A DNA stretch of 64,000 nt, taken from positions 1 through 64,000 of the forward strand of contig DIYP01000005.1 in assembly GCA_002427735.1 (NCBI GenBank), written 5' to 3'. The DNA is from Flavobacteriales bacterium UBA6051. Lineage in GTDB: Bacteria > Bacteroidota > Bacteroidia > Flavobacteriales_D > Crocinitomicaceae. The notes beneath the pieces are model-generated. The model had not been told where the DNA came from. It searched no databases and saw only the letters and a program-made list of their open reading frames with translations. Below, one piece after another: positions 1 to 10,600 of this stretch. Each line of letters starts with the position of its first letter. The stretch's first letter is position 1. A program made the translations under genes and the position numbers.

Positions 1-3000
1 ATTATCATCCCGAATGGATAATAGTCTGTCCATGCAACCTGCTGATCCGTAGTTACTACCGTATATTCCATTACACTTACCTGTGTTATCTCCTCATACA
101 TACGAGCATCTCCAACCACATAGCGCACATTGCCGAGGTGGTCAGAAAGCTCATAGAACTTTCTTCCTATAACTCTTGTAAACGAAACTTCCTGAGATGC
201 AACAACCGTAGTGTAAGGTTGAGAAGGTAATGAGGAGAGCAACTCAAATCCAGTTGATGCTGGGATTGTCAAAGGCTGAGAAGTTGGAACATTGTAATTA
301 GTTATCCATGATGCATATTCATCAACTTCCTCTTCTGTTGGAACGTACATAATTTGATCTATTCCTCTTCTTACCTCATTGTACTGATAAGTACCCTCTG
401 GCGTTGTATACTCAAATACTTGGGTCGTGCGATTATAATAAATTACCTGTTTCTCAGAACCATCTTGTGTTCCTACTGACGCATTTTCCTCATAAATTCC
501 ATTCTGACTGTAGAACAAATCTGAGTCAGGTGTGAAATCCACTGAGGCCTTTCCATAAGTTCCCGAATAATCATCAGGCCTAACAAAGGTTGTGTTTGTC
601 AGAATTTGAGTATGGTCCCCGTTCAAACTAAACACGTTCAATTCAACCATCCTATGTGCAAACCCTGAAATACTTAGTCCTCTATTGTAGTAAACCAATT
701 CAGTCGCATCATTAGACAATTGAAGTTCTCCCAAGCCCGTCTCATCACCAGTTTCAATTCTTGTCATGAAAACAGGTGCAGAGACACTAGTTGGCGTAAT
801 TTCCACGTAAACAAGTTCCATTTCCCCCAAACAGGCTTCTGGATCTGGAGCTGGAACATAACGAGTCATGTACAATAGATTTCTATTGTTAATGTTGTCT
901 TCAAGTAATGCCATATGAGCACCGTAAACATAATCATCGGCTAGAAGAATATTCTCGTCTGTTACCAATCCTTTTTGTAAAGCACTCCATCCATCTGCGT
1001 TCATATCAATTTCATGCAATACTGGATGTTGATCCTCATTCAAGTGCACCAAATGATAATTGCCAGTAGATGAAGGCATACGACCTACAATTGGCTTAGA
1101 TTCGATATACGGAATTGTAATATTTTCTGTCCCCTTTATTAACTCGTCATCAGTATTGAAAATGAGGGTTGCAGTTTGGTCTCCCAAATAATTCTCAGCT
1201 ATAGTGGCGTACATATCAAGAGTTCCGTCTGTCTGTTCACCAATGGCAACTCCGTTCTTTGTCTTACCATAGTAACTAACCGCAGTTCCCTCGTCGGTAA
1301 ATGTATACGTATCATTAACATTATCATAGTCAAATGATGTATGCCTTATCTCACAATCACAGAGTGTTACATCATCGAACGTACTGGTCTTTAAAAAAGG
1401 AGAAATCCAATTTGTTAGTTCAGATATAACGGCTGTACCATTTTCATCATAGTAGTATAAAGGCGCTCCTCCAGCGTTGAACTCCCAAGTTTGAAGAACA
1501 ATCTCATGTGCATCCATCCCCAAACGTGAAGCACCATATATTGGCCGTTCAGTCAAAGACAATTCCGCCTGATAGTCAAATGAGGACCCGACAGGTGCAT
1601 CATCAATTCGAATTTGATAAACTCCCATTGTATTACCATCAGCATCCACCACGTATCTTGTATAATGAATGGTTTCATCTGGATTTGATAAATCAGCGAT
1701 GTGTGTTTTTCCAATTCTTAAGCCCATAGGGTCATAATAAAATGACGTCAGTTCTTCAATTGGCGTACCACTCATGTAAGAACGCGTTTTCTTAACCTGT
1801 TTAACCTTATTGTCAACAGTCCATTCTATGTCCAGAGTAACATCCCAGATTTGACCTCCGCCTATGTCATAGTATTCCTGTCCAATATCTTTAATCAAGT
1901 TTCCTGTCTCGTCATACTCATATGAATGAGTTCCTACCAAATCAGTATTGCCTCCACCTCCAGATAAAAGCTCCTGAACCTCATGAAGTTTATTCGTCTC
2001 ACGCTTATCACCTAATGGCAAACCGTAATTAACCTCGGCCGTTCCTAAAGAAGTCTTGTATGCATAGGCCAAATCATCCATTTGATTTCCAGACTCATCA
2101 TTTCTTGTCAGCGTTTGAAGGTTGCCATTTCTATCGAAACTATACGTAGCATTAAAGCGATTATCAAGATTCAATTGAGGAGTCCCGCCTACAACAGTAT
2201 ATGACGTTACACTTTTGATGCGTTGTAAATTATCATAACTATAGGCCATCGTCATACTCTCGCTTGTAGAACTGCTACCTGTAGCTGTTTTCCAGTTCCA
2301 AGAACTAATGTTTCCATTGAACAAATCTTTGGCTCCATAAACATTTCCCTGATCGATATCGGCAAATGGATTTCCTGCATCATTTCGGACGAAGTCACCT
2401 TCATAATAACCTAAACTCATACCAAAGGCATCCGATAGATATTCATCACTTCCAGGATCAACAACACCTCCAATAATCAAGGAACTTGCAGTCGTTTGTT
2501 CTAAGATCCCATTCGGGTCATTAATCGATTTTAGCCATCCCTGAATTGTGTAAATGAAATCGGTCTTTTGAATATTATCTTCGCCAATAAGCAGACTTCT
2601 CAAAGGTCCATGATCATAATAATCATACTCGCCATCTCGATCCCAGATATAGCCGTCCCTTGACGTTTTGACGTTTAGCAAGCGGTTATCGGCATCATAA
2701 TCATATCGATGGAAATACTTATCTTCTCGATATTCATTGTAACTAACTTCAAGAACATTTCCACTGATCAAATCATATTCATAACGGATATAATTTCTAC
2801 CAATGATCGGATCCTCCTGAATAAGCCATTGCACATTTCCATGGACATCATAACTGAAATACGTGCGATAATTGTCCTCTTCTGTAAGGTCATCACCATC
2901 TTCATCTCTTATGATATAGGAAATTCTATTCTGTAAATAGTTCTGCGATTCGCCGTAATAATCAACTGATGTTAGCTCATTATAAACAGTTCGAATGACC

Positions 3001-6000
3001 TGCACATTTCCTGAAGCCGGGAAAGTATTATCGTTGGCATATACCTGATTTATTGATGCAAATACGTTAGCGAAGTCCAGTAATCCAGTTCCATTATCGC
3101 TCTCGCCAGCTTCTAGTACTCGACCTAACTCGTCATACTTCATATACGAAAACTTGTTATCCGCTGCCTGTCTCGAATTCTGCGAGAATCTGAGTCTTTG
3201 TAAGGCGTCATAAATGAACTTTGTCTCTCCACCATCGGGAGTATTCTGACTCTTTAATTGGTTTAGTGCATTGTATTCATATGTAGTAGCCAAACGATGA
3301 TCCGGAACCCATTTACTTGGTAACGGCGCGCCTAAATCTAATCGATATGCTTTAATCTCCTCAATTTCTATCTGAGAAAGAAATTCGACTCCCTCAGGTG
3401 GAACTGTTTTTGTTAAGTTTCCAGCTCTGTCATAATAGTAAAGCATGTACTGCTCTTGATTGATTCCATAACTGATTTTCATTTTATCTGCTACCGCATC
3501 TGGTCCAGAGCAATTCATTTGATAAGCAGCTTGTATAGTCGCTGCCTGGCTACTAATGCATTGAGACAATTGATCCTGTAAAAAATCAGCAGCTTCTGCT
3601 ACCTCTTCAGCTAATAAATCGTCGTATTCCTGTTCAGGAGAAGTTTCTTCTTCATACTCTACATTTCGGAATACAAAACTAAACTGTAATGGTGTTGCTT
3701 CGTTCGTCCCTATGACAACTCCAGTCCACTCATCTGTGCAACCCAAAGCGTCGGTAACAGTTACCATATAAGTTCCTCCTGATAAATTATTTACCGTTTC
3801 GCTACCTGTACTATAACCAGGGGATTCATAGCTTCCCGGCGATATCTCCTCCTGCCAGGTATATATATATGGTGCTGTTCCAATACTTGACAAAGACACT
3901 GTTGCCTCACAGTCGTTAACAGTAACGCCGGCTATTGATAGCGGGTCAGGAACCAATAAGGTCTGAGATGCACTCTCAGTGCATCCCGTCTCAGAATCCG
4001 TCACTGTAATAGTATATGTCCCATCTGTTACGTCTTCCAAAATCGGTGAGTCTAAGCTACTTGCTCCACCCCAATCATAATTAAATAAACCGCTTCCTCC
4101 AGTTATAATAGCCTCGATATCCCCTGTATTATCAGCACAATTAATCGGATTCGTTGAGAAACTGATCACAATAGGATCTGGTTGAACTACATCAAAAGAA
4201 TAAATCGCCGTACATCCACTAGTCAAACCAGTTACCGTAACTGTATATGATCCAGATGGTAGATTTTGAACTTGACCAGTTTGTCCAGTGCTGAATACGT
4301 AGCTATAGGACTCAACCAGATCAGATGTTGTTGCATTAATAGTAATCTCTGAAGTAGATCCAGTACAAACATCGGTTCCGGTGTGTGATACAGAAATTGT
4401 AGCACTATTCACCATACCAACAGCCGTAATAACACATCCATCCACTGAAACTTCTGCTTGGTACATCCCTGGAGAAACTCCTGTATAAGTTGCACTGGTG
4501 CTCAGTACTGTTAATGGATCGCTTATCGCCGTCCAATTCACATAATCTATTGTACCGCTAGTTGTCGATACATTTATGCTTCCCGTTCCTGAACTACATG
4601 AAGATGAAGTACTACTAATTACCAATTCTGGGCCTGTATACGTTACTTCGGCATTTCCAACAAAAGAACATTCCGGATAATCAGCGTAGGCAATTGTATA
4701 AATTACTGTTCCTTCGCCAAGTCCTGTCAAGGTGTAAGTTGGACTTGTTTGTTCAGTCGACCCATTCACAGTATAACCGGCCGTTTGAAGATCAAGTGGG
4801 ATACTCAACTCAAGTTCTCCTGTCAAAGCTCCGGGGCAATCAATTCCAACCAGCTGGGCAACACCTTCGGCTTCTGGAAGCTCCAAAAAAGTAACAGTTT
4901 CACTTGCAACAGCAATTGTTCCGCAGAAAATATCCGTTACGGTTAACGTATACGTACCCGAAGAGTTTACGGACAAATTAGGGTCCGTCCCTACAACAGA
5001 AACTCCGTCACTCCAAGAATAAGTGTACGTAGATGTGCCAAACGTATTCGACAAAACACTTTCAAGAAGAATGTTGCCTGGACCACACAAATGTGTTGAT
5101 TCACTCAAAATAGATACTTCAAGTGCTCCCTGAACATTAATTAACTCTGTAGTTTCGGAAGTACATGCACCATTTACTACGTTCAAGGTTACTTCATTAG
5201 CTCCTTCAAGTGTAAACGTATGCGCCAATGCATCACCTGGAAGTGTGGCTACTGATATCTCATTTGTAAATTCCCATATGTAATTAACGGGATCCGAAGA
5301 ACCTGGTGTAAACGTATAAACCATAGGGTCACATGCATCAGGCGTAACAGTAAAGTCTGAATCTATTAACTGATAGATTGTAACATCCTCCGAATGACTA
5401 ATTGGTGGGCATCCATAGCTAGTGGTTGTAAGCGTCACCGTATACGTTTCACTCACCCCTCCAGAAAACGTAGGACTATACATGTGACTTATCAAATACC
5501 CAACTGCATCTTCGGATCCATCAGTTGTAAAATCCCAACTGTACGTATCAACCCAATCTGGTAGGTTTGCAGGCACAAACAACTCTCCCTCACAAAGATT
5601 AGTAACATCGAAAACAGGAGGAATTTGTCCCGAATAAACATATAAATCTGTCGTTGAACTGCATCCTCCTTCCACTACTGTGAGACTAACAAGGTATTCT
5701 CCTGGACTCGCATAAGTGTGCAATGGATTTTGAAGAGTACTTGTATTTCCGTCGCCGAAATCCCAATTATAAGTACCAGTGGTAGCCGGACCCGAAAACG
5801 ATACGTCGTTTGTAATACAATCTCCCACCCAGGCAAAATCTGACTCTGGAATTCCAGTAACTGTCACCTCAATGAAGTGTGCGCAGCCTCCATCATTTTC
5901 GTCCTGAACGGTAACCACATATACTCCATTACTCGGGTATGTATAACTTGGTGAGGGATCGGTCGACTGACTTCCATCTCCGAAACCCCACAATGGATCT

Positions 6001-6461
6001 GTAATTCCGAGCGCAGCTAAATCTGCGGAAAAATCATAGGTTCCACATCCCTGATCAACTTCCGTAATTCCACCACTCAAAGCACCATCAACTACAATTG
6101 ATGTAGTAAGCGTTAAAGGCACCGCTATACAGTCTTGAAGACTTGTGTTGTAAAAAGTGATTGTAGCAGTAACAACTCCACATACACTTGAGCCATAAAC
6201 ATGACTCCCAACTGAAATGTTTCCAACAGGTGGAACATCTACCGGGTTAACTGTCCATGTTGTTTGATCTGGAGTCGCATCTCCAAACTCCAACGTTTCT
6301 AGAAGTACACGTTGAAACTTTCCAACATTTGAGCTTAAGTAGAATTCACCACTCACCTCGTCATATTCAAAGCTGAAATCTGAGGCGGAACACTGCGCAT
6401 GCGCACGCATTAGTCCGAACATGGAAAATAGTAATAGTAATATGTAAGATGAGCGTCTCAT
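1..6461 (-). CDS. Giant secreted PKD/SprB-repeat and RHS-repeat protein, C-terminus outside window
   Basis: An open frame of about 2153 codons runs from ATG at 6461-6459 to the window edge without a stop. I checked that motifs near 5537, 3431 and 158 share this frame. Residues 1-23 are a signal peptide (LLLLFSMF core, ending AHAQ). Residues ~25-920 are PKD and SprB-like repeats, with the WDFGDG hallmark near base 5765. Residues ~1000-2100 carry RHS/YD repeats, opening with YYYDRAGNLTKTVPPEG (residue ~1009). LSDHLGNVRYVVGD (~2104) and DYYPFGM (~2147) are the entry to the RHS-associated core in Bacteroidota members. The core and any variable C-terminal tip lie beyond base 1. RHS proteins build a hollow shell that can enclose a toxin; whether that applies here cannot be seen. 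It is the last visible gene of the operon, 22 bases after the S74 gene. Confidence 0.93.
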   Translation of the reverse strand, partial: MRRSSYILLLLFSMFGLMRAHAQCSASDFSFEYDEVSGEFYLSSNVGKFQRVLLETLEFGDATPDQTTWTVNPVDVPPVGNISVGSHVYGSSVCGVVTATITFYNTSLQDCIAVPLTLTTSIVVDGALSGGITEVDQGCGTYDFSADLAALGITDPLWGFGDGSQSTDPSPSYTYPSNGVYVVTVQDENDGGCAHFIEVTVTGIPESDFAWVGDCITNDVSFSGPATTGTYNWDFGDGNTSTLQNPLHTYASPGEYLVSLTVVEGGCSSTTDLYVYSGQIPPVFDVTNLCEGELFVPANLPDWVDTYSWDFTTDGSEDAVGYLISHMYSPTFSGGVSETYTVTLTTTSYGCPPISHSEDVTIYQLIDSDFTVTPDACDPMVYTFTPGSSDPVNYIWEFTNEISVATLPGDALAHTFTLEGANEVTLNVVNGACTSETTELINVQGALEVSILSESTHLCGPGNILLESVLSNTFGTSTYTYSWSDGVSVVGTDPNLSVNSSGTYTLTVTDIFCGTIAVASETVTFLELPEAEGVAQLVGIDCPGALTGELELSIPLDLQTAGYTVNGSTEQTSPTYTLTGLGEGTVIYTIAYADYPECSFVGNAEVTYTGPELVISSTSSSCSSGTGSINVSTTSGTIDYVNWTAISDPLTVLSTSATYTGVSPGMYQAEVSVDGCVITAVGMVNSATISVSHTGTDVCTGSTSEITINATTSDLVESYSYVFSTGQTGQVQNLPSGSYTVTVTGLTSGCTAIYSFDVVQPDPIVISFSTNPINCADNTGDIEAIITGGSGLFNYDWGGASSLDSPILEDVTDGTYTITVTDSETGCTESASQTLLVPDPLSIAGVTVNDCEATVSLSSIGTAPYIYTWQEEISPGSYESPGYSTGSETVNNLSGGTYMVTVTDALGCTDEWTGVVIGTNEATPLQFSFVFRNVEYEEETSPEQEYDDLLAEEVAEAADFLQDQLSQCISSQAATIQAAYQMNCSGPDAVADKMKISYGINQEQYMLYYYDRAGNLTKTVPPEGVEFLSQIEIEEIKAYRLDLGAPLPSKWVPDHRLATTYEYNALNQLKSQNTPDGGETKFIYDALQRLRFSQNSRQAADNKFSYMKYDELGRVLEAGESDNGTGLLDFANVFASINQVYANDNTFPASGNVQVIRTVYNELTSVDYYGESQNYLQNRISYIIRDEDGDDLTEEDNYRTYFSYDVHGNVQWLIQEDPIIGRNYIRYEYDLISGNVLEVSYNEYREDKYFHRYDYDADNRLLNVKTSRDGYIWDRDGEYDYYDHGPLRSLLIGEDNIQKTDFIYTIQGWLKSINDPNGILEQTTASSLIIGGVVDPGSDEYLSDAFGMSLGYYEGDFVRNDAGNPFADIDQGNVYGAKDLFNGNISSWNWKTATGSSSTSESMTMAYSYDNLQRIKSVTSYTVVGGTPQLNLDNRFNATYSFDRNGNLQTLTRNDESGNQMDDLAYAYKTSLGTAEVNYGLPLGDKRETNKLHEVQELLSGGGGNTDLVGTHSYEYDETGNLIKDIGQEYYDIGGGQIWDVTLDIEWTVDNKVKQVKKTRSYMSGTPIEELTSFYYDPMGLRIGKTHIADLSNPDETIHYTRYVVDADGNTMGVYQIRIDDAPVGSSFDYQAELSLTERPIYGASRLGMDAHEIVLQTWEFNAGGAPLYYYDENGTAVISELTNWISPFLKTSTFDDVTLCDCEIRHTSFDYDNVNDTYTFTDEGTAVSYYGKTKNGVAIGEQTDGTLDMYATIAENYLGDQTATLIFNTDDELIKGTENITIPYIESKPIVGRMPSSTGNYHLVHLNEDQHPVLHEIDMNADGWSALQKGLVTDENILLADDYVYGAHMALLEDNINNRNLLYMTRYVPAPDPEACLGEMELVYVEITPTSVSAPVFMTRIETGDETGLGELQLSNDATELVYYNRGLSISGFAHRMVELNVFSLNGDHTQILTNTTFVRPDDYSGTYGKASVDFTPDSDLFYSQNGIYEENASVGTQDGSEKQVIYYNRTTQVFEYTTPEGTYQYNEVRRGIDQIMYVPTEEEVDEYASWITNYNVPTSQPLTIPASTGFELLSSLPSQPYTTVVASQEVSFTRVIGRKFYELSDHLGNVRYVVGDARMYEEITQVSVMEYTVVTTDQQVAWTDYYPFGMI

Positions 6462-6483
6462 ATGTGGAAGTTGTTAATTTATT

Positions 6484-7593
6484 CTATTGCTCTAATGCTG
6501 AAACTCTTTCAAGAAGACTTTGAACTTGTTCTTCAAGTGTACTAATGCGCGCGTCCTGCGCTTCGTTTTCAATGACTAACTCTTTCACTACTTCAAGCGA
6601 AAAAACTGACAATGCGTTATAATCAACAGTCAAAACCTGCTGTGTCAAATTCTTACCATTTGGATCCTTACCAATTGTCTGATCATAAACCTTTACAGCC
6701 TGTGGGAAAATACTTTGTACCTCCTGCGCCAGAACACCATAATGTCTTGTATCATGCGGATCACTCTTATAACAGTAAGAATATGTCTTTAATCCCTTAA
6801 AATTTTCTCTCATTTGACCAGGTGTTATTGTATTGCCTGTGAGTTGAATATTTCTTTTAAGCGTAGAATCCGAAATAATTGAACCTCCATTAGAGATAAT
6901 ATCGCCGTATACTTCAAGGTTCGCAGAAGTAACACTACTTCCAATGTGCACTGGCATTCCATTCCAAAACTGAAGGTCAAGGGACGACCCGTTGAAATTG
7001 ATCTCATTTCCATGACCAGTGGTAACTGTTCCTCCCAAAGTAGTTGCCATTCCTCCAAAAGTCAAACTGCCTGGTGCAGGGTTATCTGGAACTGCTGGTT
7101 GATCGTAGATTGTATGTATTTGCAAGGGGTAAACTCCAAGACTTGGTGTACTACTTGGGTCTGGGTTTCCATTAATCAAAACTGATCCCGACGTCACTCC
7201 ATCATCATAATAAATGTTTCCTGTAACCATGGTATTCTCATTCCAAAGACTTCCTGACCCCTGACCAAACTGCTTCCATTCTCCTGGAGCAGGATCCATA
7301 TCGAAATACCAATAGCCGTAGTCCGCACCGGAATTTGTTACAAAAACTAGCATTCCATCTTCACCAGCAATCATATTAGGTGGAGCCATGGTTCCTCCAG
7401 CTTCTATAACTGATTTATCAACACGTGGAACCAGCATACCCTTTTCAGCTGCTACAACATCGAGCATTGCATTTTTCGATGGAGGAACCTGATCAGGTGC
7501 AATCGAAACCCCCTGCGGTGTATTCTGTGCTCTTGTGATTAAACTCAATCCCAAAAGGATGGCCATCAAACTTAACTTCTCTATCTTTTTCAT
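6484..7593 (-). CDS. Exported tail-fibre-type protein with C-terminal S74 chaperone domain
   Basis: The 369-residue product starts with a signal peptide (residues 1-22, ending TRAQ). A low-complexity region follows that resembles Bacteroidota surface proteins (PDQVPPSKNAMLDV, KGMLVPRV). Residues ~240-369 form a Peptidase_S74 (endosialidase intramolecular chaperone) domain. SDSTLK places Ser241 and Lys246 five apart, like the Ser/Lys autocleavage dyad of phage endosialidases, and YGVLAQEVQ, VDYNAL and a terminal coiled coil (~335-369) are typical. In phage the domain trimerises the fibre and cuts itself off. Here the signal peptide and the position between the two RHS halves argue for a surface role rather than a prophage. 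It lies 29 bases after the 7623 gene and 22 before the PKD-RHS gene, so it is co-transcribed. Autocleavage is inferred. Confidence 0.88.
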   Translation of the reverse strand: MKKIEKLSLMAILLGLSLITRAQNTPQGVSIAPDQVPPSKNAMLDVVAAEKGMLVPRVDKSVIEAGGTMAPPNMIAGEDGMLVFVTNSGADYGYWYFDMDPAPGEWKQFGQGSGSLWNENTMVTGNIYYDDGVTSGSVLINGNPDPSSTPSLGVYPLQIHTIYDQPAVPDNPAPGSLTFGGMATTLGGTVTTGHGNEINFNGSSLDLQFWNGMPVHIGSSVTSANLEVYGDIISNGGSIISDSTLKRNIQLTGNTITPGQMRENFKGLKTYSYCYKSDPHDTRHYGVLAQEVQSIFPQAVKVYDQTIGKDPNGKNLTQQVLTVDYNALSVFSLEVVKELVIENEAQDARISTLEEQVQSLLERVSALEQ

Positions 7594-7622
7594 TATGTGA
7601 TTGTTTATTGCGTGTCTATGTA

Positions 7623-10600
7623 TTAATTACTCGTTGTTATTTCCGGAGATTGAATCTCATTTAATTCCAAACATGGTTCTGGATCATTTGGTATTACAGG
7701 AGGGCTTAATGGGTCCATACCTTCACATTGAGGAGGAATCCCGTAGGGAATAAATGTCCCTGTCTGAACTCTTGCCAGCTTCTCTTCTATATGCAGTGCA
7801 GGATCAAATAACTCAGTAACACGTTCATTAGTAGTACAGATGACCGTTCCATTGATCACGTTACATGTATTAACTATTGACCAGGGATAAGCACCCGTAC
7901 ATGGTGGGCCTCCAGGGACAATACAATCTGCTTTTAGTTGATTTACATAATCTCCGCAAGAATTTACAGCTTCTTGGACCATAGCATCAACTTGTGCTTC
8001 AGAAACATAATTGCCTGGTGATGATCCATCCACACATGCCACAACTTCATAGCAGTTCGCTTCGAGCATTTGTAAAATTTGACTTTTGAAATAGTCTGCT
8101 CGTTCAGCGCAACTCTCCTCTGCTTCTAAGAAAACATCATCAATCATTGTAAACATTTCGCTGCATGTATATGGAGTTAAACTAGCGTCAAGAGAGATAT
8201 CGCTACAATCTCCTGTAACGTACTCAACTGCGTTTTCAACAAGTTTATAGAATGAATATCTCTGACTAGAGTTCCAGTTGTGATGACCACCATCATCACA
8301 ATAGTTAGCATTACAAAATGGTACTGTAAGTCCAGAAAAATCGTGATAACACTGACTCAACTCAAGTGACGGAACCGATGAAATCTCTGGATAGGTCGGT
8401 TCATCAAAGTTCGGTGTTGAATTCAAATAATCATTTGGATTTGTTGTAGAAGATGTTGGTACTTGAAGTGCAGGATTGTATTCATAATACTTGAACATCC
8501 AAACCGGACTTTTGCAATTAGAGTACATCAGCTGAGCTGGCGTAACTGGAACCATAGCATCATTTAATGGGTCCGTATCACCAAAATCTTCGAATTCTGT
8601 AGCATATACAGGAACTGTTGGGATATAAGTTGCCAGATCTTGTTTCAAAATAGGGTCGTTCACTTCTCCCAATCCTGTGAAGGTCGGTGTTAATTCCGTA
8701 CTTGGCGCATCAATGATTGCTGCAAATTTATAACCCGCACATTCCATAAAGGTGCTTGGAATATTGAATTGCAAAGCCATTTTAGATGCTCCAGAACTTC
8801 CTGTACCTACTCCTTCCAAGTCATCTGAAAGATTTTTCATCTTAATGGAAATAATGAAGCTTACTAGTTGATCTAAAATACTTGGGTCGCCGTCTGCACT
8901 GTCAGGGTCATCATATTGATCACCGGCGGTATCGTCACCAGGTGCTGCGTCACCGTCCTCAACTTGATCCTCATTTGTATCATCATAGATATTAAATGAT
9001 GCTCCATTATTCCTTTTCAGTTCGTAATACGCTTTGACGCTCGCATACCAACATTCATAAAGGTCATCGCAAACATAATATGGACCATACAAATCTTCTG
9101 TGGCATAAGTCGGAATTCCTCCAACGGGTGTATCGTATACAGGGGACATCACTCCAGGTGAAGACTCATACTCCCATGTTGATCCGCTTAGTACTGCGTT
9201 CCCTGTGAAGTATTGGTCAGTAAGCATATGATATGCCATAACATCCATGTCAGTAGTGAATGGCAATGCCATTGGAGATGATGTAATTCCAAACCCTGCC
9301 GAAGCAGAAACCCAATCCGCCTCATAGGTTGGAATTAACCCAGGATCTTCACCTGCCGTTATAAGTGGCTCTACAATAATTTCCTCATACAACTGTCTGA
9401 ACAATTCGGAGAACTCTACATCGGCCACTGTAAGTGTCCCATTCTGAATCTTGTCATCAATTGTCTCACAAAGTGGATACTTCTCAGGAGCAGGAATTGC
9501 TACCCCTAAATTTTCACAGCACGCCGCAGAGAATACAAGCTGGCTCGGATCAGTCCCTAATCCAGGATCTCCCGGGTCTACCAAACCAAACTCAATTGTA
9601 TAATCTGGGTTGAAAATATAATCCTCTGGAAAATCATACTCAGTTTCAAGACTTAAAAAGTAAGGTGTATCAAAAGCTGATTGATAACCCGGTGAGTCAA
9701 AAGTTCCTGTCGCACTTGCATGCGCCGCTTCCAAATTTGTAATCAGCTCATCCAACATCAAGTTAAAATCATCTAACGCCTCTTCGCTTGTCGCTCCAGC
9801 CATCCAGTCAGCAACAAGGTCAACTAATGGGCCTAAATATTGCTGGCTTTCGGAGACATCGGTTACCTGCTCAATATCGATTCCAGCCGAAACTATTTTC
9901 TGAATCTTCCAGTTGCCGACAGGCAAAGTCACAATGTTTCCATTGCTGAAATCAACCCCAGCTGGAATTGATGTAGCACTCCAATTGAACTCTGTGCCGG
10001 GTATTGGAGCGGTACATACGTATTGCGATAAGTCCGTAAATACGTCTGATACAATCGTATAACCGTTTGCAATATTTGTAATGATGAACTGAAGCGTAAA
10101 CTCACAGTCTCCAGCATCACAACCGTTTCCAAAGCCAGAATTACAATCCGTAAAGTAATCAATGGTAATATCAGTTGATTCTCCGAGGGCAATTACCTTT
10201 GAGCTAATAATTTTCTGATCTGCATAAGTATTTACAGTGGTTTCATTTAATACTGTCATGCTCAGCTCACCATTGTCACCTGGATTGTCGATTTCTTCCA
10301 AATTCGTAGGGACGGTGCTACTCATAGCAGTAGCGATTGTAACACCCTCAATCGTCGAATAAGCAATTGAAGCTGTTCCGTTTGGATCAATCGTAACCGT
10401 TTTCAAAATGTTTTCAGCTTGTGGAGCTTCATCCCCGAAAATGGCAATCAACTCATCTTCGGATGGAGTGGCATATAAAATTTTACTTGTTCTTCCAGAA
10501 CCAATTGCGTGAACACTACCAGCACTTGATGACTCAACAACTCTACCTGAACCATCTGGTAAATATATACTTCGCATATATGGATATCCTTCAGCATCTG

